A stretch of 64,000 nt of DNA from Elusimicrobiota bacterium (GTDB lineage Bacteria; Elusimicrobiota; Elusimicrobia; FEN-1173; JAKLIF01), in assembly GCA_022709755.1 (NCBI GenBank), contig JAKLIF010000008.1, positions 82,014-146,013 on the forward strand, given 5' to 3'. The position numbers and the translations under genes are program-made. Shown here in pieces: positions 15,132-24,324 of the stretch (within the stretch, counting starts at the first letter, position 1; every line of letters starts with the position of its first letter). The notes beneath the pieces were generated by a model. That model saw only the letters and a list, made by a program, of their open reading frames with translations. It searched no databases and was not told the origin of the DNA.

Positions 15132-17818
15132 AGACAGCTACACGCATATCTCAACAACAACTCGAATCCTATCTTTGGGGGGCGGCTACCCTATTGCGTG
15201 GAACCATTGATGCAGGAGACTATAAGCAATTTATCTTCCCGCTACTTTTCTATAAACGCCTTTGCGACGTGTTCGACGAGGAAACTCGGGCCGCATTGGC
15301 TGATTCAGGCGGTGACAAGAAGTTCGCTGCCTATCCAGAAAATCATCGTTTTCAGATTCCAGCGGAAGCCCATTGGCGAGAAGTGCGCCAAGTTTCCAAA
15401 AATGTCGGTCGCGCTCTGCAAACCGCACTTCGTGCCATCGAGACGGCCAATCCTAACAAACTCTACGGAATCTTCGGTGACGCTCAATGGACAAATAAAG
15501 ACCGCCTGCCCGATGCCATGCTACGAGACCTCATTGAGCACTTTTCATCACTGGAACTTACTGTCGCCAATTTACCCGAAGATGAATTGGGCAACGGCTA
15601 TGAATACCTCATCAAGCAATTCGCTGACGATTCTGGCCACACCGCAGCTGAATTCTATACAAACCGCACCGTTGTCCACCTTATGACCGAAATGTTGGAT
15701 GTCCAGCCAGGTGAATCTGTCTATGATCCCACATGCGGTTCGGGAGGAATGCTCTTGTCCTGCATCACACATTTGCGGCGACAGCGCAATGAGTGGCGGA
15801 ACGTCCGCCTTTACGGACAAGAACGAAATCTCATGACGTCATCTATTGCCCGGATGAACTGTTTTCTCCATGGTATCGAAGACTTTCAAATTGTTCGCGG
15901 GGATACACTATCTGAGCCAAAATTTGTCCAAGGGGATCGGCTCCAACGTTTTGATGTTGCGCTGGCCAATCCCCCCTACTCCATAAAACAGTGGGATCGA
16001 GATGCTTTCGCATCTGACCCCTGGGGGCGCAACCTCTATGGGACCCCACCCCAAGGCCGAGCCGACTATGCTTTCTGGCAGCATATCATCCAAAGCCTAT
16101 CACCCAAGACAGGTCGTTGTGCCATCCTCTTTCCTCATGGCGTTCTATTCCGGCAAGAAGAGGCTGAGATGCGCCGAAAACTTATTGAGGCTGACATCAT
16201 AGAGTGCGTTCTGGGACTAGGACCAAACCTATTCTATAACTCACCAATGGAAGCCTGCATTGTCATTTGTCGGATAGCCAAACCAAAGGCGCGGCGCGGC
16301 AAAATACTTTTCATCAACGCCATTAACGAAGTTACTCGCGAACGTGCCCAAAGCTTTCTTGCTGATGACCATATTAAACGCATTGTTAATTCTTACAAGC
16401 GATTTGATAATGAAACGGATTTCACCCGAGTTGTTACGGTTGATGAGATACGCCAACAGGACTGGAATATCAATATTTCTCTTTATATTGTGAATGCTGA
16501 TTACCGCCGGACAGAGATTCGCATGTCGGACAGCTCGCTTAAAGATAGTCTTGGTGCATGGTTAACTGGAATAGAATCGGTGCGCAAATCCATTATTTCT
16601 GTTCTGGGCCCGGATGTAATAACGAAGCCACTGCCAGGCTCAAACGGACTTAAACTCCAGATGCCCAAGTGGCTAGATCGGTCAAAGTGGCAGCGTTTCA
16701 GTATTGATCAAATTGCAGAGAACGTGCGTGATCCTGGTCAGCCGACACCTGAAGACTCTGCAACTTATATTGGATTGGAACATTTAGATTCAGGGTCGCT
16801 ACATGTCCGCCGATGGGGGAGTGAGGCGGATTTGAAAGGACAGAAGCTTAAAATGCGCAAGGGCGACATTTTGTTTGCTAAACGCAACGCATACTTGCGT
16901 CGCGTGGCTATTGCGCCACATGATGGTTTTTTTTCGGCACACGGAATGATCATCCGCGCAAAGCCAAATATTATACTGCCTGAGTTTCTTCCGTTCCTGA
17001 TTATGAGCGATAAATTCATGAACCGTGCAGTTGAAATATCGGTCGGTTCGCTTTCCCCAACTATAAATTGGTCTACGCTGAAACAACAAGAATTCGACCT
17101 TCCGAGCCTCGATCAGCAGTGTCGCATTGCTGAAATACTTTGGATGATTGATGAAACGATATGTTCATGGGAAAACATCGAACTAAGCCTTCGTGGTTTG
17201 TATGAAAGTCGTCTTCACGAAGTATTTGGTAAAGCGAATAATCGCTGGCCACGCAAATTACTCGGAGATGTGGCTAGCGTCGACAGGGGGAAATTTGACC
17301 ACCGTCCCCGAAATTTACCGGAGTTTTATGGCGGTGTGCATCCATTTGTTCAGACAGGCGATGTTCAGAATGCAAATCGGGTTCTGCAAAAATATGAGTA
17401 TTATTTAACCGATCTGGGAGCGACACACAGCAAGTCATTTCCCCCTAAAACAATATTTGTGACAATTGCTGCAGTAATTGGTGCTACCGCTATATCTGAT
17501 CGTGAAGTTTATGCTACCGATAGTGTTGTTGCTGTTGTTCCATCTGCCAATATGGATGTCGACTACGTGGAATTATTCTTAAGGCATAAAAGACATTATC
17601 TTGAGAACCAAGCGGCAACTCAAACAGCGCAAAAGAATATCAATCTTCAAGTTCTTCGTCCTTTAGAAGTGCCATGTCCTTCACGATTGAATCAGATGGA
17701 AGTTGCGCGAGAAATCCTAGCCCCAATGTTTACGGCAGATAAAACGCGCAGCCATATTGAAAAATTACGTGCAACACTTCAGGCATTTACAAACCATTTT
17801 ACTGGGAGTAGTTCATGA
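15128..17818 (+). CDS. Fused type I methylase-specificity protein (HsdM-HsdS)
   Basis: 896 residues, clearly two proteins in one frame. Residues 1-455 are a complete HsdM paralogous to the preceding gene (motif I YDPTCGSGGMLLSC, catalytic ALANPPYSIKQWD). After a 50-residue linker, about 512-700 and 703-890 are two target-recognition units typical of HsdS: the first starts PKWLDRSKWQRFSIDQIAEN, the second NNRWPRKLLGDVASVD, each ending in a helix of the conserved-repeat type. No separate hsdS is present. The fusion supplies both DNA recognition and one methylase domain. It overlaps hsdM by four bases and hsdR by four. Confidence 0.92.
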   Translation: MKTATRISQQQLESYLWGAATLLRGTIDAGDYKQFIFPLLFYKRLCDVFDEETRAALADSGGDKKFAAYPENHRFQIPAEAHWREVRQVSKNVGRALQTALRAIETANPNKLYGIFGDAQWTNKDRLPDAMLRDLIEHFSSLELTVANLPEDELGNGYEYLIKQFADDSGHTAAEFYTNRTVVHLMTEMLDVQPGESVYDPTCGSGGMLLSCITHLRRQRNEWRNVRLYGQERNLMTSSIARMNCFLHGIEDFQIVRGDTLSEPKFVQGDRLQRFDVALANPPYSIKQWDRDAFASDPWGRNLYGTPPQGRADYAFWQHIIQSLSPKTGRCAILFPHGVLFRQEEAEMRRKLIEADIIECVLGLGPNLFYNSPMEACIVICRIAKPKARRGKILFINAINEVTRERAQSFLADDHIKRIVNSYKRFDNETDFTRVVTVDEIRQQDWNINISLYIVNADYRRTEIRMSDSSLKDSLGAWLTGIESVRKSIISVLGPDVITKPLPGSNGLKLQMPKWLDRSKWQRFSIDQIAENVRDPGQPTPEDSATYIGLEHLDSGSLHVRRWGSEADLKGQKLKMRKGDILFAKRNAYLRRVAIAPHDGFFSAHGMIIRAKPNIILPEFLPFLIMSDKFMNRAVEISVGSLSPTINWSTLKQQEFDLPSLDQQCRIAEILWMIDETICSWENIELSLRGLYESRLHEVFGKANNRWPRKLLGDVASVDRGKFDHRPRNLPEFYGGVHPFVQTGDVQNANRVLQKYEYYLTDLGATHSKSFPPKTIFVTIAAVIGATAISDREVYATDSVVAVVPSANMDVDYVELFLRHKRHYLENQAATQTAQKNINLQVLRPLEVPCPSRLNQMEVAREILAPMFTADKTRSHIEKLRATLQAFTNHFTGSSS

Positions 17819-20799
17819 TCTTTACCGAAGCCAACACTGTTGAACAGATGATCCTTGATGCCGCCACCAAGGGGGGCGGCGATCAATTGGTTTTGCGCGA
17901 AACCCAACTGCAGTATGGAAGTGATTCGCTTGGAGGTGAATTAAAACCTACGCGATGGGAATACGTCTTCGGCGATAACCTTCCACGCAAATATACCGAC
18001 ATAATGGTGGAGTCTTGGGTTCGCGAGGCTCTTATCCGGCTTAATCCTGAAATCGCTGCACAACATGATCGTGCCGATGAGGTGATCTATAACTTACGTG
18101 CTTGCATCCTCTCAGTTCAATCCGACGGGCTGGTGCGGGCTAATGAGAACTTTATGGCCTGGCTTCGGGGCGAAAAGACCATGCCTTTTGGCCACAACGG
18201 CGAACACGTCACAGTCCGTTTGGTGGATTCTGTCGATGCGGCTAAAAATCGGTTAACAGTAGTAAATCAATGGACGTTCCAGGCCGGTCCCGTTGAGAAG
18301 CGGTTTGATGCGGTTTTCTTGGTTAACGGATTACCCGTCGTCATCGGTGAAGCCAAAACGCCGACCAGAAGTGCCGTCACATGGTTTGATGGGGCATATC
18401 AAATCAATGAGATTTACGAGAAACAAGTGCCAGCCATGTTTGTTCCAAATGTATTTTCGTTTGCCACAGAGGGGCGCTGTTATCGATATGGCTCTGTTCG
18501 AATGCCCATCGACAAGTGGGGGCCTTGGCGTGACGACGAAAATCAGGATGAAGGCCAACTCCATCATGTGAAAGCCGCGGTGCAAAGCATGTTGCGGCCG
18601 CATGTGGTTATCGACATTCTGCAGAATTTCACGTTATTCGCAACGGACAAGAAACATCGTCGTATTAAAATAATATGCCGCTATCAACAATACGAAACCA
18701 CGAATAAGATCATTGATCGTGTGGTCAAAGGGCAACCAAAGAAGGGCCTAATTTGGCATTTTCAGGGAAGCGGCAAGTCATTATTAATGGTTTTCGCTGC
18801 ACAAAAGCTCCGCCAGCATTCCAAACTCGGCAATCCGACGGTCATTATTGTGGTGGATCGTATTGACCTGGACACCCAAATTACCGCCACATTTAACGCC
18901 GCTGACGTGCCGAATATGGTTTGCGTGGAGTCACGTGACGAATTACAAACTCTTCTCGGACAAGACGTGCGCAAGGTGCTTATCACCACCATTCACAAAT
19001 TCGCCGAATCTGACGGCAGGCTCAACGAACGGTCCAACATCATTGTCATGGTCGACGAAGCCCACCGCACACAAGAAGGCGATCTCGGCCGCAAGATGCG
19101 CGAGGCGCTACCCAACGCTTTTCTCTTTGGCTTGACGGGCACTCCTATTAACCGAGCGGATCGGAATACCTTTTGGGCTTTTGGCGCAGATGAGGATGAG
19201 AAGGGATATCTCAGTCGTTATTCATTCCAAGATTCTATTCGTGATAAAGCCACATTACCGCTTCATTTTGAGGCCCCCGAAATACGGCTGAAAATTGACA
19301 AGGCGGCTATTGATGAGGCCTACAAACAGATTACAGGGAACTTGAGCGAGCAAGACCGCGATGATCTCGCAAAACGCGCGGCTAAAATGGCGGTGTTGGT
19401 GAAAAACCCGGAGCGAATCCGCGCCGTGGTGGGGCACATCGTGCAACATTTTCGAGCCAAGGTTGAGCCGAACGGTTTTAAGGCACAGGTAGTGGTATTT
19501 GACAGAGAATGTTGTGTGCTCTATAAGCAAATCATGGACGAGTTAGTCAGTCCAGAATCCAGCGCCATCGTCATGTCCACAGCCCAGGGCGATCCACCGG
19601 AATGGAGGCAGCATCAACGAAACAAGGACGATGAAAAAAAACTGCTTGACCGATTCCGTGATCCCTCGGACCCCCTTCAATTCGTTATTGTCACCAGCAA
19701 ACTGCTCACCGGCTTTGATGCGCCGATTCTCCAGGCGATGTATCTAGATAAGCCACTCAAGGACCACAACCTGCTTCAAGCCATCTGCCGGGTGAACCGC
19801 ACCTTTGGGTTGGAGAAAACCCATGGGCTAATCGTGGATTATATTGGGATCTTCGATGATGTGGCGCAGGCTTTAGATTTTGACGAAAAGGCCGTCCAGC
19901 AGGTGGTTTCCAATATTGAAGAACTGCGTAAAGCGCTTCCAACTCAAATGCTGAAGTGTCTCACCTTTTTCGCTGGAGTAGATCGGAGTATAGGTGGATA
20001 TGAAGGGCTTATGGCCGCACAGCAACGTTTGCCGAATAACGAAACACGAGACAAGTTTGCAGCAGAATATTCGGCACTCTCAACAATCTGGGAGGCCCTC
20101 TCACCCGATCACTGTCTATCCCCATACACAAAAGATTACCGCTGGCTGACGCAAGTGTATGAGTCGGTGAAACCAGCGAGTGGAAGCGGAAAACTACTCT
20201 GGCATGCTTTGGGAGCCAAAACAGTCGAGCTCATTAATGAAAATGTCCATGTGGATTCCGTGCGGGATGATTTGGAGACATTGGTTCTGGATGCAAAAGT
20301 GCTTGAAGATATCATCAAAGAAGTGGATGCTACCAAGAAAGGGAAGGAAATTGAAATCAAAGTGACGGCGCGAATAAGGCGTCATCTGAATAATCCAAAG
20401 TTCAATGCGTTGGGAGAGCGGCTTGAAAAGCTCAAAGAGCGACAAGAACAGGGATTTTTAACCAGCTTGGAGTTTCTGAAAGAGATTTTGCAGATTGCCA
20501 AAGAGGTTGTCGAAGCAGAAAAACAGGTGGATCCTGTTAAAGAACGAGATAAAGCCAAAGAGGTGCTCACGGAGTTATTCCAAGAGGCCAAGGGGGAAAA
20601 TACACACATCATCGTTGAGCGAATCGTCGCCGACATCGACGATATCGTGAAAAAGGTGCGGTTCCCCGAATGGCAGCATACCACGCAAGGCGAGCGCCTT
20701 GTTCAAAAGGAACTCCGTCGGGTGTTGCTTAAATATAAAATTCACACCGATCAGGAACTCTTCGATAAAGCATATGCATACATAAGGCAATATTATTAA
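17815..20799 (+). CDS. hsdR: Type I restriction endonuclease subunit R
   Basis: 994 residues. The PD-(D/E)XK nuclease lies near residue 175 (AVFLVNGLPVVIGEAKTPT); the SF2 translocase follows with Walker A HFQGSGKSLLMVFAAQKL at about 318, the DEAH box IIVMVDEAHRT at about 412 and motif III FGLTGTPI. The helical C-terminus, rich in Lys and Glu, binds the methylase core. It cleaves unmodified DNA after ATP-driven translocation. The start overlaps the fused M-S gene by four bases, giving a complete three-gene system. After its stop, 20800-21036 holds no gene I can support. Confidence 0.93.
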   Translation: MIFTEANTVEQMILDAATKGGGDQLVLRETQLQYGSDSLGGELKPTRWEYVFGDNLPRKYTDIMVESWVREALIRLNPEIAAQHDRADEVIYNLRACILSVQSDGLVRANENFMAWLRGEKTMPFGHNGEHVTVRLVDSVDAAKNRLTVVNQWTFQAGPVEKRFDAVFLVNGLPVVIGEAKTPTRSAVTWFDGAYQINEIYEKQVPAMFVPNVFSFATEGRCYRYGSVRMPIDKWGPWRDDENQDEGQLHHVKAAVQSMLRPHVVIDILQNFTLFATDKKHRRIKIICRYQQYETTNKIIDRVVKGQPKKGLIWHFQGSGKSLLMVFAAQKLRQHSKLGNPTVIIVVDRIDLDTQITATFNAADVPNMVCVESRDELQTLLGQDVRKVLITTIHKFAESDGRLNERSNIIVMVDEAHRTQEGDLGRKMREALPNAFLFGLTGTPINRADRNTFWAFGADEDEKGYLSRYSFQDSIRDKATLPLHFEAPEIRLKIDKAAIDEAYKQITGNLSEQDRDDLAKRAAKMAVLVKNPERIRAVVGHIVQHFRAKVEPNGFKAQVVVFDRECCVLYKQIMDELVSPESSAIVMSTAQGDPPEWRQHQRNKDDEKKLLDRFRDPSDPLQFVIVTSKLLTGFDAPILQAMYLDKPLKDHNLLQAICRVNRTFGLEKTHGLIVDYIGIFDDVAQALDFDEKAVQQVVSNIEELRKALPTQMLKCLTFFAGVDRSIGGYEGLMAAQQRLPNNETRDKFAAEYSALSTIWEALSPDHCLSPYTKDYRWLTQVYESVKPASGSGKLLWHALGAKTVELINENVHVDSVRDDLETLVLDAKVLEDIIKEVDATKKGKEIEIKVTARIRRHLNNPKFNALGERLEKLKERQEQGFLTSLEFLKEILQIAKEVVEAEKQVDPVKERDKAKEVLTELFQEAKGENTHIIVERIVADIDDIVKKVRFPEWQHTTQGERLVQKELRRVLLKYKIHTDQELFDKAYAYIRQYY

Positions 20800-21036
20800 G
20801 TGGTCTGCCCCAGTTAATTTCTGGACAAGTCTGTATGTCGACGGAAAATATTCCATTATGGCTTAATGCGAATTATACGGATTTCAGAAAACCTGATTAA
20901 AAAGAAGAAAAATTGAAAAAATGAGAAATTAGGATAAAAACGAAGCAAATGGTTGTCCATATTTTAGCTGGGGTAGTATACTTGTTCGCCAAGAGCTTCA
21001 TACCGGTTTTAAGGTTTTTTCTGCGGTTGTGCCCAA

Positions 21037-21861
21037 ATGGATAATATAATTGAAAATGCGTTAAACATTTACACCGATGGCTCATCAAAATCTAAACCAT
21101 GGCGAGGCGGGGTGGGTGTGAAATATGTTGTTGAATTTTCAAATGGTAAAATATTTGCCGATAGCCATGTGCTCCCAGGATACCCAAATGCGACGGTTCC
21201 CAAAATGGAACTTAAAGCATGTGTCCTTGGGTTGGAGAGAGCAAGGAAATTAGATGTGTATAACAGAGTGAATAAAATAGTTAGTTGGTCGGATTCGAGG
21301 TATGTGGTAGATAATTATAGAAGTGCCTTATACGCCTGGTATGAATCGCATTGGTTTAATAAAGATGGTCGACCAATTGCGAATGCTACAGAATGGAAAG
21401 AATTCCGCAAAATATATTTCACTATCCGAAAAGAAAATAAATATATTGAGATCCGTTGGCTAAGAGGGCATTCCGGTGATGTTCATCATGCAGAAGCGCA
21501 CCGGCTTGCCAAATTGTCCGCAGAGGTCCCATTCCAAAAAGCTTTGTCATACATTGGTATTAGGAAAAGACAATCACTTTACCGAACAAGTGTTGGAAGC
21601 GTTTGTCTGCGTGGACAAAAAATGGCCATTCGGATTAAAACGGCCGAGTATTTACGGGAGCAGAAATTACATAAATATGCGTATGAGGTTATAGAAAAAA
21701 ACAGCAGTGATTATGAAAAATCCGATATTGCATTTTCCAATATATTATTGCGGGAAGGTGGTAGGTATGTTGTAGATTTTAATGCGAATGGAAAAAATCC
21801 ACGAATACTGAAAATGATTAGGGAAATTGACGACACTTCTAGAACTGGAAGGTGCTCATGA
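21037..21861 (+). CDS. RNase H-fold protein with a His in place of the fourth acidic residue
   Basis: 274 residues. Residues 8-160 fit RNase HI: YTDGS (Asp14), KMELKA (Glu58), WSDSRY (Asp86) and GHSGDVHHAEAHRLAK, where the usual Asp is His155. In E. coli RNase HI the matching Asp134 can be replaced by His with activity kept, so the protein may still cut RNA-DNA hybrids. The extra 110 C-terminal residues are charged, helical and of no known family. It stands alone between the restriction system and the TetR gene and is AT-rich compared with the neighbours. No good ribosome binding site. Confidence 0.7.
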   Translation: MDNIIENALNIYTDGSSKSKPWRGGVGVKYVVEFSNGKIFADSHVLPGYPNATVPKMELKACVLGLERARKLDVYNRVNKIVSWSDSRYVVDNYRSALYAWYESHWFNKDGRPIANATEWKEFRKIYFTIRKENKYIEIRWLRGHSGDVHHAEAHRLAKLSAEVPFQKALSYIGIRKRQSLYRTSVGSVCLRGQKMAIRIKTAEYLREQKLHKYAYEVIEKNSSDYEKSDIAFSNILLREGGRYVVDFNANGKNPRILKMIREIDDTSRTGRCS

Positions 21862-21971
21862 CGTTCATTCTGCTGCGGTTTTGCCATTAAGTATGACAAG
21901 TCGGCAATGTGCTCTTAACTCCAAATACTGAGCCGTTTTTAGGAGACACCCGCGGGAGCTTTTGTGGTTCA

Positions 21972-22035
21972 GCGAACTAATGCTCCACTAGCATATTTTG
22001 CGGGGCGCAGAACGGGGGGGGCGAACTAATGCTCC
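21972..22035. repeat. 15-bp direct repeat in the gap before the TetR gene
   Basis: GCGAACTAATGCTCC occurs at 21972-21986 and again at 22021-22035, separated by 34 bases that include a run of seven G. The 310-base gap 21862-22171 otherwise holds only the TetR promoter. The repeat could be a protein-binding pair or the scar of a recombination event. Confidence 0.6.
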
Positions 22036-22107
22036 GCATACTTTGATAGTCTGGTGATCGCAACCAGCTCCAACTACAGAAAAAACCGTCGTGAATTAAA
22101 GTAGTCC

Positions 22108-22136
22108 TTGACAAAATAAATTTTGTGATATACAAT
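22108..22136 (+). promoter_or_regulatory. Sigma-70 promoter of the TetR gene
   Basis: TTGACA at 22108-22113, a 17-base spacer and TACAAT at 22131-22136. The downstream edge runs straight into the inverted repeat at 22136-22160, so a bound repressor would block the start site. Confidence 0.75.
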
Positions 22137-22160
22137 AGACCATAGAACGATTATGGTCTA
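22136..22160. promoter_or_regulatory. TetR operator 1 (autoregulation)
   Basis: A perfect inverted repeat, TAGACCATA, seven bases, TATGGTCTA, placed at the transcription start of the TetR gene. The same architecture recurs before the TolC gene (22801-22825). Binding by the adjacent TetR protein is inferred from the two copies and their positions. Confidence 0.7.
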
Positions 22161-22171
22161 GAGGACTAAAT

Positions 22172-22771
22172 ATGAGAACAGTCGATGTGGAAAAAGAAGA
22201 ACAGGTGCGGAACGAAATCATCAAAGCCGCCCAAATACTATTTCAGAAATACGGGCTGGAAAAAACCACCATGGAAGATATCGCCGCCGCTTTGGGAAAG
22301 GGAAAAAGCACGCTCTACTACTATTATAAGAGCAAAGAGGATGTGTTCTCCGCTGTCATTCGAAGGGAAAGAAACGAAGTCCTTGAAACGGTAAAAGCCG
22401 CGATCAAATATGTGAAATCACCATCCGACCAGCTAAAAACCTATCACCTCACACTCTTTCACACGTTAAAGAACAAACTTAATCTCTACCCAATATTTTT
22501 ACGCGAAAGTTTCATGCGCTCGGACATATACCGTAAACTCCATCATGAAAACCTCATGGATGAAACCAATATGGCCAAGCAGATCCTATTAGATGGAATT
22601 CGCAAGGGGGAATTTAAAAGCATTACGGAAAAAGATTGTGATGCCATAGCGTTGCTAGGAATAACAATGATGAGAGGCATCGCGGCCCACTCACTGTTGT
22701 CGGGTGAAAAAGTTCCGGAAGAACTCAATCTTGAAACGGCAAGTGATGTTTTTGTGCGTGGTCTAAAATGA
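22172..22771 (+). CDS. TetR-family repressor of the efflux genes
   Basis: 199 residues. The N-terminal HTH is typical: IIKAAQILFQKYGLEKTTME, DIAAALGKGKSTLYYYYKSK and EDVFSAVI. The C-terminal domain is helical and should hold a ligand pocket. It lies directly upstream of TolC and RND genes in the same direction and is flanked by two near-identical operators, one in its own promoter and one before the pump genes. I infer a repressor released by a pump substrate. Confidence 0.88.
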   Translation: MRTVDVEKEEQVRNEIIKAAQILFQKYGLEKTTMEDIAAALGKGKSTLYYYYKSKEDVFSAVIRRERNEVLETVKAAIKYVKSPSDQLKTYHLTLFHTLKNKLNLYPIFLRESFMRSDIYRKLHHENLMDETNMAKQILLDGIRKGEFKSITEKDCDAIALLGITMMRGIAAHSLLSGEKVPEELNLETASDVFVRGLK

Positions 22772-22800
22772 CGGGAGGGGCTATTTTTTTTGCATATAAA

Positions 22801-22825
22801 TAGACCAAAATACGTTATTAGTCTA
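22801..22825. promoter_or_regulatory. TetR operator 2 before the TolC gene
   Basis: TAGACCAAA, seven bases, ATTAGTCTA: the same 25-bp layout as operator 1, with outer TAGAC/GTCTA retained and inner bases diverged. It sits 72 bases before the TolC ATG, so it probably controls the pump genes. I see a TTGCAT at 22790 but no convincing -10 box. Confidence 0.65.
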
Positions 22826-22896
22826 TATATCGGTTTATGTGTCTTCGCAGGAAAGATGAATTCGGCCATAAAAATTATGTTGCAGGGGGGGAAATC

Positions 22897-24324
22897 ATGA
22901 ATAAACACACTTTGTTTTTTTTACTGCTTCTGCCAGCAACTGTCCGCGGCGGGGAGAGCGTCATGACGCCAATGGAATTTCTGAACCAGGTCCGGCTGCA
23001 GAACGTTAGTTTTCGGGCGATTGAGGAAAACGGGTCGGGCGCCGTCAATCGCATCCGTGAAAAGGAACTTCTGACGTCTCCTGTAGCTTATGCGAACGCA
23101 AGCACCGGTCAAGACGGCAAACCCTTCAGTCCTCCCCTCTTTGAATACGACCGTGTGGATGTGGGAAATTACGAGATAGGCATCCGCCGTCAAAACGCAT
23201 ACGGAACCGAAGCCTCCCTCTCCTATGCGCTGGATTACACACGCTTCCGAAAACCCAGCATTGCCGGTATTCCCATATCCTATTATGATGCTTCTCCTGT
23301 ATTGTCGGTGTCCCAGTCCCTATGGAAAAACAGGTTCGGCCGTACGACCCGGGCCCAACAGGAATTAATTGCCGCCCAAGGAGCCGCGGAACGATATGAC
23401 GCGGAATTCAAAATCACGGGAGCGCTGGTCGAAGCGGAAGTGGCCTATTGGCGATTGTCCTTGGCGCGAGAGGCTGTTCGTATCCAGGAAGAGGCACTTC
23501 GGCAAGCCCGCTCGATTCTCGATTACGTAACAAACAGAGAGATACGGCATTTGGGAGACCATGGCGATGTTTTACAAGCGCAAGCCCTTGTGGAATCCCG
23601 CACGCTAGAACTGAAAGCCGCTGAAGACGAGGAAAGTTCAGCGGCGCGCCGTTTCAATTTAATCCGGAATACGCCGGGGACGAGCGTTCCCGAAAAATTA
23701 GTAGCCATTGACCAGCGGACCACCGCCGACATCAAACCACCCGCCGAGGTCGTGGCGCGCGCGGATGTTGAAGCCGCAAAATTAAGAGCGGAATCCGCCG
23801 CCGCCAACGCGCAAATCCTATCTTCTCAAAACGAACCTGACTTGCAACTGTTCGGTCTCTATGCGTTGAACAAACGCAACAGCGGTTTGGGAGAAGCGCT
23901 CGGGGATTCCGCTTCATCGGACAGCCCCACCCGCCTAGTGGGGATTAAGTTCAGCATGCCGCTCGCCTTCGATGCCGTCAGGGACTCTAGGCAAGGGGCC
24001 TGTCAGCAATCGAATGCGGCTGCACTGGTCTACGAACAGAAAGAGGTCGACCAAGGCAGGGAATGGGCCGACCTGGTAGAGCGCCTGCGCGCGGCACAGG
24101 AGAGAATGGGACTCGCCCATACGATGGAGGACATCCAGAAGCGCAAGCTGGAATTCGAGAAACGCCGCTTGCGCGAAGGCCGCACGACGACCTACCAGGT
24201 GTTGCTGTTCGAACAGGACCATTCGCAAGCGCAGTTGGCCTGTCTGAAGGTGGCGTTCGAGGTTTTGACGCTGAACGCACAAACACGATTGTATACCGGC
24301 CTGGCCGGGGGGGTGTCCCAATGA
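22897..24324 (+). CDS. TolC-like outer-membrane efflux protein
   Basis: 475 residues from the ATG at 22897, chosen because GGGGGG lies 5 bases upstream and a signal peptide (MNKHTLFFLLLLPATVRGG) follows; the longer frame from 22837 would bury it. The rest is the long alternating-helix pattern of TolC proteins, for example LVEAEVAYWRLSLAREAVRI and later QAQALVESRTLELKAAEDE, in two halves. It forms the exit duct for the RND pump, whose start overlaps its stop by four bases (ATGA). No membrane fusion protein lies between or beside them. Confidence 0.85.
   Translation: MNKHTLFFLLLLPATVRGGESVMTPMEFLNQVRLQNVSFRAIEENGSGAVNRIREKELLTSPVAYANASTGQDGKPFSPPLFEYDRVDVGNYEIGIRRQNAYGTEASLSYALDYTRFRKPSIAGIPISYYDASPVLSVSQSLWKNRFGRTTRAQQELIAAQGAAERYDAEFKITGALVEAEVAYWRLSLAREAVRIQEEALRQARSILDYVTNREIRHLGDHGDVLQAQALVESRTLELKAAEDEESSAARRFNLIRNTPGTSVPEKLVAIDQRTTADIKPPAEVVARADVEAAKLRAESAAANAQILSSQNEPDLQLFGLYALNKRNSGLGEALGDSASSDSPTRLVGIKFSMPLAFDAVRDSRQGACQQSNAAALVYEQKEVDQGREWADLVERLRAAQERMGLAHTMEDIQKRKLEFEKRRLREGRTTTYQVLLFEQDHSQAQLACLKVAFEVLTLNAQTRLYTGLAGGVSQ

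Noticed and set aside
24063..24320. N-terminal extension of the RND frame
   Set aside because: It overlaps the TolC gene out of frame; the true start overlaps the TolC stop and begins at a normal RND N-terminus.
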